Positions 26,911 to 34,572 of a stretch of 64,000 bases of DNA are shown here, in pieces. The notes under the pieces are model-generated. The model did not search any database. It was not told the DNA's origin and saw only the letters and a list, made by a program, of their open reading frames with translations. The number at the start of each line of letters is the position of its first letter. The stretch's first letter is position 1. Location of the stretch: NCBI GenBank assembly GCA_963701815.1, contig CAVPBN010000050.1, positions 1-64,000 on the forward strand, in the 5' to 3' direction. Made by a program: the position numbers and the translations under genes. Origin of the DNA: AP-15 sp963701815 (GTDB taxonomy: Bacteria; Pseudomonadota; Alphaproteobacteria; ATCC43930; CGMCC-115725).

Positions 26911-28974
26911 CTAATCACAGCCGGTAGTCCTGTTTTCCAGACGAATCTGTGCCGTCGCCTGGGCGAGCCAGGCGGCGGTGTCGGGGTCGACGAGCGGGGT
27001 CAGCGTCTCGCGGACGCGGGCATGATAGGCGTCGAGCCAGGCGATCTCGTCGTCGTCGAGCAAATCGGGTTCGATCAGGCTGCGGTCGATCGGGGCCAGG
27101 GTCAACGTCTCGAACCCCAGCATCTCGCGCTCGCCCTTGCCGTCCACCGGCTGCACCAGCACCAGGTTCTCGATGCGGATGCCGTAGGCGCCGGTCTTGT
27201 AATAGCCGGGCTCGTTCGAGACGATCATCCCGGGCAACAGCGGCTGCGCGTTCGGCGCCTTGGAAATGCGCTGCGGCCCTTCATGCACGCCCAGATAGCT
27301 GCCGACGCCATGGCCGGTGCCGTGATCGTAGTCGAGCCCGACCTGCCACAACCCGCGCCGGGCAAAGCCGTCGAGCTGGCTCCCGGTCGTCCCCTTCGGG
27401 AAATGCGCCAATGCCAGCGAGATGTGCCCCTTCAGCACGCGCGTAAAGCGGTCGCGCATCTCGGCCGAGGGTTCGCCGATCGCCACGGTGCGGGTCACAT
27501 CGGTCGTGCCGTCGAGGTATTGCGCACCCGAATCGAGCAGATAGAGCGTTCCCGGCTCCAGCCGCTTTTCGGTCTCCGGCATCGCCCGATAATGGACGAT
27601 GGCGCCGTTCGACCCGGCGCCGGAGATCGTCGGAAAGCTCAGATCGCGGAAATGCTCGCCGGCCCGGCGGCAGTCTTCGAGCCGGTCGCTGGCGGCGATC
27701 TCGCAGAGCCCGCCCTTTGGCGCCTCGCGCGACAGCCACGCGAGAAACCGGGTCAAGGCCGCACCGTCGCGGCGGTGGGCGGCGCGGGCGCCGTCGATCT
27801 CGACCGGGTTTTTGCACGCCTTCGGCAGCATGCAGGGGTCGGCGGCGCGGTGGATCTTGGCGCCCGCCGCTTCGAGCCGGTCGAAGATCCACGAAGCGGC
27901 ACTCGCCGGGTCGACCTGAATGCGCGCGTCTTCGCCGGCGAGCGCGTCGAGCGCCGGTCCCAATTCCGCGGGCGGCAGAATCGTCACGGCGTTGCCGAGA
28001 TGGCGTTCGAGACCGGGTGCGAGCTTGCGCCGGTCGATGAACAGGGCGACGCCGCCGTCGCGGCGCAGGATCGCAAAGGACAACGGCAACGGCGTATGCG
28101 GCACGTCGCCGCCGCGGATGTTCAACAGCCAGGCGATCAATTCCGGCATCGTCAGCACGACGGCCGCGAGGCCGTCCTCGGCCAATGCGCCGCCGATCCG
28201 CGCGCGTTTCGACGCAGCGCTCTCGCCGGCGAACTCCTCGACGTGCGGCACGACCGGCGCCAATGGCGCCGCCGGCTGGCCCGACCACACCCGGTCGAGC
28301 GGATTGTCGGATACCGCGCGCAGGCGCGCCGTCGCCTTTTCGGCCGCGGCGCGAAACCGCGCGACCTCCTGCGGCGTATGCAGCCACGGATCGTAGCCCA
28401 GCTCGGCGCCGGCGGCGAGCGCGCTGCCGATCCATTGCGCCGGCGGCTCGTCGATCAGGTGATGGATCTCGAACAATCCGGTGTCGACCTGCTGCGCCGC
28501 CTGCAGCGTGTAGCGCCCGTCGACGAACAGCGCCGCCCGGTCGCGCAACACCACCGCGATTCCGGCCGAGCCGGTGAAGCCGGTCAGCCAGCAGAGCCGT
28601 TGTCCGCGCGGCGGCACGTACTCGCCCTGATGCTCGTCGGCGCGCGGCACGATGAAGCCGTCGAGCCGGCGCGACGCCAGCTCGCGCCGCAACCGCGCCA
28701 GTCGCTCGGCGCGCGACAGCCGCTCGAAATCCTCGCGACCGAGACCATCGCGATAACCGGCCGCCAGCCGCGCGCGCAACGCTTCGAGCGCCGCGGCCAG
28801 TTCCGGCGAAACCGGGTCGGCGACCAGCATGTGCCACGCCGTCCCGATCTCGTCGGGGGCGCCGAGCACCCCGGCAACCAGCGCCTCGACGCCGGCCGGA
28901 TCATAGGCCGCCCCGGCTTCGTGCAGCAGCCGCGTCAGCTCACGCCGTTCCAGCAAAGCGCTCTGTTTCGTCAT
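26911..28974 (-). CDS. Aminopeptidase P family protein (M24B), with N-terminal extension
   Basis: A 687-residue Xaa-Pro aminopeptidase. The C-terminal pita-bread domain has the metal ligands in LLDSGAQYLDGTTDVTRT (two Asp), HGTGHGVGSYLGVHEGP (His), SNEPGYY (Glu) and GIRIENL (Glu), plus the XPNPEP1-type C-terminal tail. Two creatinase-like domains precede it; the first begins near DGFIVPRADEHQGEYVP. In front lie about 90 extra residues with helical, charged sequence (LLHEAGAAYDPAGVEALV, GTAWHMLVADPVSPELAAAL) not normal for the roughly 600-residue family. It cleaves the residue before proline from peptides in the cytosol. The start at 28974 (MTKQSALLERR) is preferred. It is divergent from the DUF1127 gene. 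Confidence 0.9.
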   Translation of the reverse strand: MTKQSALLERRELTRLLHEAGAAYDPAGVEALVAGVLGAPDEIGTAWHMLVADPVSPELAAALEALRARLAAGYRDGLGREDFERLSRAERLARLRRELASRRLDGFIVPRADEHQGEYVPPRGQRLCWLTGFTGSAGIAVVLRDRAALFVDGRYTLQAAQQVDTGLFEIHHLIDEPPAQWIGSALAAGAELGYDPWLHTPQEVARFRAAAEKATARLRAVSDNPLDRVWSGQPAAPLAPVVPHVEEFAGESAASKRARIGGALAEDGLAAVVLTMPELIAWLLNIRGGDVPHTPLPLSFAILRRDGGVALFIDRRKLAPGLERHLGNAVTILPPAELGPALDALAGEDARIQVDPASAASWIFDRLEAAGAKIHRAADPCMLPKACKNPVEIDGARAAHRRDGAALTRFLAWLSREAPKGGLCEIAASDRLEDCRRAGEHFRDLSFPTISGAGSNGAIVHYRAMPETEKRLEPGTLYLLDSGAQYLDGTTDVTRTVAIGEPSAEMRDRFTRVLKGHISLALAHFPKGTTGSQLDGFARRGLWQVGLDYDHGTGHGVGSYLGVHEGPQRISKAPNAQPLLPGMIVSNEPGYYKTGAYGIRIENLVLVQPVDGKGEREMLGFETLTLAPIDRSLIEPDLLDDDEIAWLDAYHARVRETLTPLVDPDTAAWLAQATAQIRLENRTTGCD

Positions 28975-29051
28975 GGCCTGTCCCTCATGCCGCACCGCAT
29001 CCGCCAATCAAAACCTTGGCATGGCTGAATTGCAACAACGCTGCTGGCGTA

Positions 29052-29066
29052 TGTTGCGGCGCAACA
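29052..29066. promoter_or_regulatory. Inverted repeat between divergent genes (possible operator)
   Basis: TGTTGC-GGC-GCAACA is a perfect six-base inverted repeat with a three-base spacer. It sits 46 bases before the DUF1127 start codon and 77 bases before the aminopeptidase P start. TTGC/GCAA tracts recur nearby (ATTGCAACAACG at about 29030, TTTGCGGTGCAGCAAAAGCG at about 29075), so a regulator may bind here. No cognate regulator gene is adjacent. Confidence 0.35.
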
Positions 29067-29111
29067 CCAAATCCTTTGCGGTGCAGCAAAAGCGATGCAC
29101 AGGAGTGTGCG

Positions 29112-29342
29112 ATGTTCTTGGTCAATCTGTTCTTCTCGGCGGGTAAGGCCTTATCCGACCGGTGGCGTCGGGAACGCGCTTATGCCGAGTTGATGTCGCT
29201 CGACGATCGCTCGCTGGCGGATATCGGTATTCGCCGCTCGGAGATACGTGCGCTGGTGCAGGGCACTGAACCGCGCGGCCCTGCAGCCGAGCCTGCCCGT
29301 GCCGAGAAAGAGGCCGCCTTCGGCCGGAGAAAGGCCGCCTGA
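29112..29342 (+). CDS. DUF1127 (YjiS-like) small protein
   Basis: A 76-residue protein with the DUF1127 core RRERAYAELMSLDDRSLADIGI followed by RRSEIRALV, the arginine-rich hallmark of this alphaproteobacterial family. The start at 29112 is set by the AGGAG site eight bases upstream. The N-terminus (MFLVNLFFSAGKALSDRWR) is amphipathic. Small DUF1127 proteins have been linked to phosphate, sRNA and stress physiology in some species, but the molecular action is not settled. The C-terminal tail is Ala/Glu/Arg-rich and is antisense to the long 3' tail of prmA, so the two genes overlap convergently over nearly the whole DUF1127 frame. Confidence 0.88.
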   Translation: MFLVNLFFSAGKALSDRWRRERAYAELMSLDDRSLADIGIRRSEIRALVQGTEPRGPAAEPARAEKEAAFGRRKAA

Positions 29343-30297
29343 TCTGGTGTCCTATTCGACCCGACGCATCGATGGGGGCCGCGGCCCCCATCGTCGTCTT
29401 GGATGCAGCGCCGCTCGGGAGACCGCCATTCCGCAAAATCAGGGTCGACCAGCCGTCGATTGCAATCCGGCCTTCGAGCGCGATGCCCACGCCCCGATGC
29501 GCGGCCAGCACGATCGGCTCCTGCCGGCGCAATAATCCGGACAGCACGGCCCGCCCGCCGGGCGCGAGATGCCGCTTGAGATCGGCGGCCAACAGGGCCA
29601 GCGGGCGCGCCAGAATGTTGGACAGGACCAAATCGTAACGCGACTTGCTCAATGCACGGCCGCGATAGCCCGGGGCCGGGTTGGCCCGCACCAACGGCGC
29701 CAAGCCATTGGCGGCGACATTGCGGCGGGCGATCCTGACGGCGCCGGCGTCGATGTCCTGCGCCGTCACCCGGCGGCGGTTCAGTTTTGCCGCGGCGATC
29801 GCCAGAATCCCGGTCCCGGTCCCGATATCGAGGGGGCGGCGGAACCGATGCCGCCGCGTCAGACGGTCGAGCGCGATCAGACAGCCGCGGGTCGAGGGAT
29901 GCTCCCCGGTGCCGAACGCTGCCGCCGCATCGAGCGTGATGCCGATCATGCCGGCCGGCACACCGCCCTGGTGATGCGACCCGTAGATGAAGAAGCGGCC
30001 GATCCGCAGCGGCGGGAATGCGAGTTGGTTTTCGGCGACCCAATCGCGCTCGGCCAGCATTGTCTCGGCGATGTCGACGAGCGCGCCCCCGGCACCGGCG
30101 GCGGCGAGAGCCAGACGGCCCGAGAGATCGGGGGTCAGCGCCGGCGCGCGCGAATAGGCCTCGATCCGCCAATCCCCGGGCATGGTCTCGAAGGCCGACA
30201 CCGCACCGATTGCGTCGTCGAGGATTGCGAACACCGCGCCGGCCGCCGCCCCGCCGCTGACCCGCGTCACAATATGCCAGGTGTCGACGCCGATCAT
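29122..30297 (-). CDS. prmA: Ribosomal protein L11 methyltransferase, with long C-terminal tail
   Basis: A 391-codon ORF whose first 290 residues are a complete PrmA. It shows AAAFGTGEHPSTRGCL (126-140), the SAM loop LDIGTGTGILAIAAA (156-170), and the motif YDLVLSNILARPLALL (221-236) with the NIL(A) block that positions the lysine or N-terminus of L11. The canonical end GWSTLILRNG is reached at about nucleotide 29428. The frame then stays open for about 100 codons to 29122, through a perfect palindrome and antisense to the DUF1127 gene. That tail is basic and Pro/Arg-rich and looks like non-coding readthrough, so a stop codon may have been lost. It starts 16 bases after coq7. Confidence 0.88.
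   Translation of the reverse strand: MIGVDTWHIVTRVSGGAAAGAVFAILDDAIGAVSAFETMPGDWRIEAYSRAPALTPDLSGRLALAAAGAGGALVDIAETMLAERDWVAENQLAFPPLRIGRFFIYGSHHQGGVPAGMIGITLDAAAAFGTGEHPSTRGCLIALDRLTRRHRFRRPLDIGTGTGILAIAAAKLNRRRVTAQDIDAGAVRIARRNVAANGLAPLVRANPAPGYRGRALSKSRYDLVLSNILARPLALLAADLKRHLAPGGRAVLSGLLRRQEPIVLAAHRGVGIALEGRIAIDGWSTLILRNGGLPSGAASKTTMGAAAPIDASGRIGHQIRRPFSGRRRPLSRHGQARLQGRAVQCPAPAHVSPSGEYRYPPASDRRATSTRHKRVPDATGRIRPYPPRRTD
29370..29393. terminator. 24-bp perfect palindrome between DUF1127 and prmA (candidate terminator)
   Basis: The stretch CGATGGGGGCC-GCGGCCCCCATCG pairs fully with itself and lies 27 bases past the DUF1127 stop and about 35 bases past the end of the conserved PrmA sequence. 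As RNA it could form a very stable GC hairpin in both directions, as expected for a bidirectional terminator of convergent genes. No U-tract follows, so the call is tentative. It falls inside the open extension of prmA. Confidence 0.5.
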
Positions 30298-30313
30298 CGA
30301 TGGCCGGCGCCGT

Positions 30314-30865
30314 CTAGAGCCGAGTCGAAAGCCAGATCGCCAGCCGCGACCCGGTTTTGACGACGGCGCCGATCAGGCCGTAGGCCGGAATGTCCGCGGC
30401 GCCGTGCGCGACGGCGATATCGCGATGGGCGATCTCCTCATCGCGGAAGGCGAGGATCAACTCGCGCAATGCCGGGTCCTCGCCGGCCAAGCGATCGGCC
30501 TGTTCCAGGTAATGCTCGTCGATGACTTCCTCGACCGCAACGGTGCAGGCCATCGCGCCGCGCTCGCCGAGCAGCGCCGTCGCCGCGCCGAGGGCGTAGC
30601 CGGCGACGGTCCATACCGGGTGGAGCAGGGTCGGGCGCACCCGCCGCTCGCGCAACAGCGCTTCGAACCGAGCGAGATGGCGGCCTTCGGTCTCGGCCAT
30701 CCGGCGAATCTCTCCGCCGGCGCGGCTGTGGCCGAGGATGTCGAGTTGGCCGCGATAGATGCGCGTCGCGCCGTATTCGCCGGCGTGGTCGACGCGCAAC
30801 ATGGCGGCGATCTCCTCGGACGGCGCTGCATCGCCGGGGAGACGATGCGCAGTCTCGCCGCTCAC
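30314..30865 (-). CDS. coq7: Demethoxyubiquinone hydroxylase, Coq7 family
   Basis: A 183-residue diiron hydroxylase that adds the last ring hydroxyl in ubiquinone synthesis (2-polyprenyl-3-methyl-6-methoxy-1,4-benzoquinol hydroxylation). All iron-ligand motifs are visible: RVDHAGEYGA (Glu30), MAETEGRHL (Glu60, His63), TVAVEEVIDEHY (Glu112) and FRDEEIAHRD (Glu144, His147). It is membrane-associated and works on the quinone in the inner membrane. The GTG start at 30865 overlaps the dsbB stop (GTGA), and length is right for the family; an upstream in-frame start would run antisense-like through dsbB. The operon order is Uma2, yqaA, dsbB, coq7, prmA. Confidence 0.92.
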   Translation of the reverse strand: MSGETAHRLPGDAAPSEEIAAMLRVDHAGEYGATRIYRGQLDILGHSRAGGEIRRMAETEGRHLARFEALLRERRVRPTLLHPVWTVAGYALGAATALLGERGAMACTVAVEEVIDEHYLEQADRLAGEDPALRELILAFRDEEIAHRDIAVAHGAADIPAYGLIGAVVKTGSRLAIWLSTRL

Positions 30866-31371
30866 GCCGTCCTCCGACCAAAGCCCGACCGCCGTCGGAC
30901 CTGTGAAAAGACGGCAAAGCAAATACCCGTCATCGCCACGGAGGCCAGCAAATTCCAACCGGCGAGCGACACTCCCCAGAGCGACCATGCGACCTGATCG
31001 CACAGCACCGGCTGCCGGTGCAGAATCTGCGCCTTCAGGGCTTCGAGGGTGTCGGCCGCGGTGGCCGGCGCGGTGCAGGCGCTCGGGCCGCGGAACCAAT
31101 GCTGCTCGACCCCGACGTGATAAAATGCCAACGCGGCGCTGGCGGCGAAGACGAGGCCGAGCAGCAACGCGACGCGCGACAATGCCGTCCGGCTGCCCGT
31201 CGTCGTCGCCACGGTCGCGACGACGATCGCCGCAGTCCACGGCCAGCGCTCCTTAAGGCACAGCTCGCACGGCGCCAACCCGCCCCAATACTGCGATACC
31301 AAGACGCCGCCGAGGATCAGGGCGCTCGCGGTCAATACGAAGATCGGGAAAGAACGCTCGACCGGAAGCAT
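30862..31371 (-). CDS. dsbB: Disulfide bond formation protein B
   Basis: A 169-residue, four-helix inner-membrane protein. The first periplasmic loop holds APCELCLKER with the redox pair Cys35/Cys38, and the second loop holds Cys99 (PSACTAP) and Cys124 (PVLCDQVAW). DsbB reoxidises DsbA and passes electrons to ubiquinone, which fits its position just upstream of coq7. The start at 31371 (MLPVERSFPIF), four bases after the YqaA stop, is preferred over an ATG at 31407 that lies inside the previous gene. Helices at about 8-26, 43-58, 65-84 and 138-158 are clear. The coq7 start overlaps its stop codon. Confidence 0.9.
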   Translation of the reverse strand: MLPVERSFPIFVLTASALILGGVLVSQYWGGLAPCELCLKERWPWTAAIVVATVATTTGSRTALSRVALLLGLVFAASAALAFYHVGVEQHWFRGPSACTAPATAADTLEALKAQILHRQPVLCDQVAWSLWGVSLAGWNLLASVAMTGICFAVFSQVRRRSGFGRRTA

Positions 31372-31375
31372 CGCA

Positions 31376-31954
31376 TTACATATAGCGCAGCGCCACAAAG
31401 CCGCCAACGAGCGCCAAGGCGAACAGGCTCGTCACCAGCATCAGCCGTCGTTCGATGAATTTGCGGACCGGCTCGCCGAATCGCCACAACAAGGCCGCCA
31501 GCAGGAAAAAACGCAGGCCGCGCGAGATCAGCGAAGCAAAAGCGAAGGCTGCGAGGTTGAAATGCACGACCCCGCTGGCGATCGTCACCAGTTTGTAGGG
31601 GATCGGCGTCAGCCCCTTGATGATGATGATCCATACGCCCCATTCGGCGAAGGCCGCTTTCAACGTCTCGTACCGGCCCATCGCGTGATAGAATTCGAGC
31701 ACCGGCCGGCCGATCGCGTCGAATAACAGATAGCCGATCGCATAGCCGAGAAAGCCGCCGAGCACCGATGCGCCGGTGCAGATCGCCGCCAGCCGAAACG
31801 CCCGGCGCGGCTGCGCCAGGATCATCGGGATCAGCAGCAGGTCGGGCGGCAGCGGAAAGAAAGAGCTCTCGGCGAAGGCGACGAGCGCCAACGCCGGCAC
31901 CGCATGTTCGTTGGCGGCGAACGCCAATATCCGGGAATAGAGGCGGTCAAGCAT
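31376..31954 (-). CDS. YqaA/DedA-family membrane protein
   Basis: A 192-residue membrane protein of the SNARE-associated/DedA family, YqaA branch. It begins with a short amphipathic region and then ALVAFAESSFFPLPPDLLLIPM, whose acidic and proline residues are the family mark, and GGFLGYAIGYLLFDAIG follows. The central IIIIKGLTPIPYKLVTIASGV is the second conserved re-entrant-type segment. DedA proteins flip lipid carriers such as undecaprenyl phosphate or phosphatidylethanolamine in some bacteria and support membrane homeostasis; the role of this branch is inferred. It lies 18 bases after the Uma2 gene and 4 bases before dsbB, within one operon. Confidence 0.86.
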   Translation of the reverse strand: MLDRLYSRILAFAANEHAVPALALVAFAESSFFPLPPDLLLIPMILAQPRRAFRLAAICTGASVLGGFLGYAIGYLLFDAIGRPVLEFYHAMGRYETLKAAFAEWGVWIIIIKGLTPIPYKLVTIASGVVHFNLAAFAFASLISRGLRFFLLAALLWRFGEPVRKFIERRLMLVTSLFALALVGGFVALRYM

Positions 31955-31972
31955 GCCGAAGGGAGAACCCGG

Positions 31973-32527
31973 TCACGAATTCTCGCCGCCGTCGGTGTCG
32001 ATCCCGTCGTAGAGCTCCGCCATGCCGACAGAGAGCTCGACCGAGGAGAGGCGCAGTTGGGCCGCCGGCCCCTGCACCAACTCGGTGATCCAGCGGTCGC
32101 CGTCGCGCCGCAGGAGTTCGGCATAAACGCTTTCCGAATCGATCAGCAGAATTTCCGCCACGCTGTCGATCTGCCGATACGCGGGAAGTTTGATCTGCCG
32201 GTCGTGCCGTTGAGTTCCGGGAGATAGAATTTCGACAAGCAATATCGGCTGCTCGATCGCCTGGCGATGCCGCTCGTTCGGGCGGCATGTTACCGCTAAG
32301 TCGGCAATGAAATACGCGTCGGCGCGGCCGGCCCGCGAGACGCCGGCTTCTACCTGGGCGTTGCAGGGACGCCGCTGAGCCAGCGCGGCGTCGATCCGAG
32401 AGGCGAGCCGAACCATCAAGATCCGATGCGCCTCCTCCGGCGGCGCCATGGCGACCGGCGATCCGCCGACCAATTCGTACCGGATGTCCGTCCCGTCTTC
32501 CCAATCCAGGAACTCGTCGAGGGTCAT
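31973..32527 (-). CDS. Uma2 family (DUF820) putative endonuclease
   Basis: A 184-residue protein with the PD-(D/E)XK-like Uma2 fold. It shows MTLDEFLDWEDGTDIRYELV at the start, then ADAYFIADLAVTC with the metal Asp, ILLVEILSPGT with the catalytic Glu, and QIKLPAYRQI with the Lys. These proteins are widespread in cyanobacteria and found in many soil proteobacteria, often in multiple copies. A nuclease role is predicted from the fold, but the biological function is not known. Here it heads the minus-strand run leading to yqaA, dsbB and coq7, which is a housekeeping setting rather than a toxin-antitoxin or mobile one. No antitoxin-like partner is visible. Confidence 0.82.
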   Translation of the reverse strand: MTLDEFLDWEDGTDIRYELVGGSPVAMAPPEEAHRILMVRLASRIDAALAQRRPCNAQVEAGVSRAGRADAYFIADLAVTCRPNERHRQAIEQPILLVEILSPGTQRHDRQIKLPAYRQIDSVAEILLIDSESVYAELLRRDGDRWITELVQGPAAQLRLSSVELSVGMAELYDGIDTDGGENS

Positions 32528-32599
32528 CCGTGTCCCACCGCCCGATCGCCCATCGCCGACCTCCGCGCCCTATTGGGATCCGTTTGCCGATGCGGCAGG

Positions 32600-34462
32600 C
32601 TATTCGGCGGCGACGAGCCCCGCCGGCATTGCCGAGTCGAGGAACCCGCCCGATTGACGGCGCCACAACCGCGCATAGGTGCCGTCCGCGGCGAGCAGCC
32701 CCGCATGATCGCCCTCCTCGACGATCCGCCCCTGATCGAGCACGACGAGGCGGTCGAGGCGGGCGATCGTCGACAGCCGATGGGCGATGGCGATTACGGT
32801 GCGGCCGCGCATCAGGCTTTCGAGCTGCTCTTGGATCGCCGCCTCGACTTCCGAATCGAGCGAGGAGGTGGCTTCGTCGAGGACCAGGATCGGCGCGTCC
32901 TTGAGGATCACGCGGGCCAGGGCGACGCGTTGACGCTGACCGCCGGAAAGCTTGACGCCGCGCTCGCCGACATGGGCGTCAAAGCCGCGGCGGCCGTTCC
33001 AATCCTCGAGGCCTTCGATGAATTCGAGGGCGCGCGCCTGGTCCGCCGCCCGCCGCACCTCCCATTCGCTGGCCTGGGGCCGGCCATAGCGGATGTTGTC
33101 GCGGATCGAGCGGTGCAGCAGCGAAGTGTCCTGGGTAACCATCGCGATGTGGGCCCGCAGGCTCTCCTGGGTGACCTTGGCGATGTCCTGGCCGTCGATC
33201 AGGATGCGGCCGCTCTCGATGTCGTAGAAGCGCAGCAGCAGATTGACCAGGGTCGACTTGCCGGCGCCGGACGGCCCGACCAGGCCGACGCGCTCGCCGG
33301 GCGCGATCGACAGATCGATGCCGCGCAATACGCCGCGTGCGGTGCCGTAGCCAAAGCGCATCTCGTCGAACCGCACCGCCCCGCGGTCGATCCGCAACGG
33401 CACCGCATCCGGCCGGTCCAGCATCTGGTGGGGCACCGCGATCGAACGCATCCCCTCCTGCACGACGCCGATATTCTCGAAGATCGTCGTCACGTTCTGC
33501 GCCACCCAGCCGGCGATGCTGGCGATGTGCCAGGTCAGCGGCAACGCCATCGCGACGGTGCCGACCGCAATCCGACCGTCGTTCCACAGCCAGATGGCGG
33601 CCGCGGCGGTGCCGACGACCATCGTCGCATTGAGCACGGCGAGGGTCAGTCCGAACATGGTCATCAGCCGCAATTGCAGCTGGTGCGCGTCGGTCAGCTC
33701 GTCCACCGCCTCGCGCACGAAAGCATCCTCGTCGCGCGGGCGGGCGAACAGCTTGACCGTCGCTATGTTGGTGTAGCTGTCGACGATCCGGCCGATGGTG
33801 GCCGAACGCGCCGCCGACATCGCCTGCGAGCGCCGCCGCAGGCGCGGGACGAAGAGGCGCAGCATCGCGGCGTAGCCGGCGAACCACAGCAGCACCGGGA
33901 TTGCCAGCCTGGCGTCGCTCGACGCCAGCAATATGATCGCACCGCCGCCATAGACCAGGATGTACCAGACCGCGTTCGTGGCGGAGACGACGCTCTCGCG
34001 CAGGGCGGGCCCGGTCTGCATGACCCGGTTGGCGATGCGGCCGGCAAAATCGTTCTGGAAAAAGGTCCAGCTCTGCCGCACCACGTGCCAATGGCTCTGC
34101 CACCGCACCAGGTTGGAAAAGCCCGGAATGATCGCCTGGTTGGTGATCAGGTTCTGCACCAGCATCGTTATCGGCCGGGCGATCAGCAGGACCAGCGCCA
34201 TGGCCAGCAGCTGGTGCCCCGATTCGCGCCACAACATGCCCGGCCGCTGGCTGGAGACGAGCGTCACCACCCGGCCGACAAATACCGGGACCAGGGTGTC
34301 GAGCACCGCGACGATCGAGCCGGCGACGAAGAGCGCGGCGATCAGGCGGCGGATCTGCCGGGTGTGATGCCAATAGAAGGCGCCGAGCCCGGACGGCGGC
34401 GGCGCCTCGGGCGGCAGTGCGGTGGGTTGGAGCAGAGATTCGAAGAATTGGAACGCGCGCAT
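32600..34462 (-). CDS. ABC exporter, fused permease-ATPase (MsbA/HlyB-like half transporter)
   Basis: A 620-residue half-transporter working as a homodimer. Residues about 35-330 form a six-helix type-I exporter domain (LLAMALVLLIARPITMLV and others). The C-terminal nucleotide-binding domain has Walker A GPSGAGKST, the Q-loop region IAMVTQDTSLLHRSI, the signature LSGGQRQRVALARVIL, Walker B ILVLDEATSSLD and the switch AHRLSTI. It would export lipids, drugs or small molecules across the inner membrane; the substrate is unknown. The start at 34462 (MRAFQFFESLL) is chosen over an ATG at 34558 because the extra residues lack structure. It lies 72 bases before the Uma2 gene and may lead that operon. 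Confidence 0.9.
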   Translation of the reverse strand: MRAFQFFESLLQPTALPPEAPPPSGLGAFYWHHTRQIRRLIAALFVAGSIVAVLDTLVPVFVGRVVTLVSSQRPGMLWRESGHQLLAMALVLLIARPITMLVQNLITNQAIIPGFSNLVRWQSHWHVVRQSWTFFQNDFAGRIANRVMQTGPALRESVVSATNAVWYILVYGGGAIILLASSDARLAIPVLLWFAGYAAMLRLFVPRLRRRSQAMSAARSATIGRIVDSYTNIATVKLFARPRDEDAFVREAVDELTDAHQLQLRLMTMFGLTLAVLNATMVVGTAAAAIWLWNDGRIAVGTVAMALPLTWHIASIAGWVAQNVTTIFENIGVVQEGMRSIAVPHQMLDRPDAVPLRIDRGAVRFDEMRFGYGTARGVLRGIDLSIAPGERVGLVGPSGAGKSTLVNLLLRFYDIESGRILIDGQDIAKVTQESLRAHIAMVTQDTSLLHRSIRDNIRYGRPQASEWEVRRAADQARALEFIEGLEDWNGRRGFDAHVGERGVKLSGGQRQRVALARVILKDAPILVLDEATSSLDSEVEAAIQEQLESLMRGRTVIAIAHRLSTIARLDRLVVLDQGRIVEEGDHAGLLAADGTYARLWRRQSGGFLDSAMPAGLVAAE

Positions 34463-34508
34463 TGATCTAAGCTCGTACCGCGGAGAGCCGAATAAAAGGA
34501 GGGTCCCG

Positions 34509-34565
34509 ATGCCTCGGCTCGGCCGAGCGGATTCGAATGGCCGGTCCGTAGTTATCACCCTTTAG
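34509..34565 (+). CDS. Possible 18-codon small ORF with strong ribosome binding site
   Basis: AAAAGGAGGG, close to a perfect Shine-Dalgarno sequence, ends 6 bases before an ATG at 34509. The frame encodes 18 residues (MPRLGRADSNGRSVVITL) and stops with TAG at 34563. It lies on the strand opposite the ABC exporter, within its presumed promoter region, and 450 bases before the Gld-like operon. A leader peptide or microprotein is possible, but so is chance. No family is recognised. Confidence 0.25.
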   Translation: MPRLGRADSNGRSVVITL

Positions 34566-34572
34566 TTATCAC
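34549..34572. repeat. 10-bp direct repeat TAGTTATCAC upstream of the ABC exporter
   Basis: TAGTTATCAC occurs at 34549-34558 and again at 34563-34572, a 14-base period. The repeat is AT-rich in a GC-rich background and lies about 90 bases before the exporter start codon, a suitable place for a regulator site. No regulator is assigned. Confidence 0.4.
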
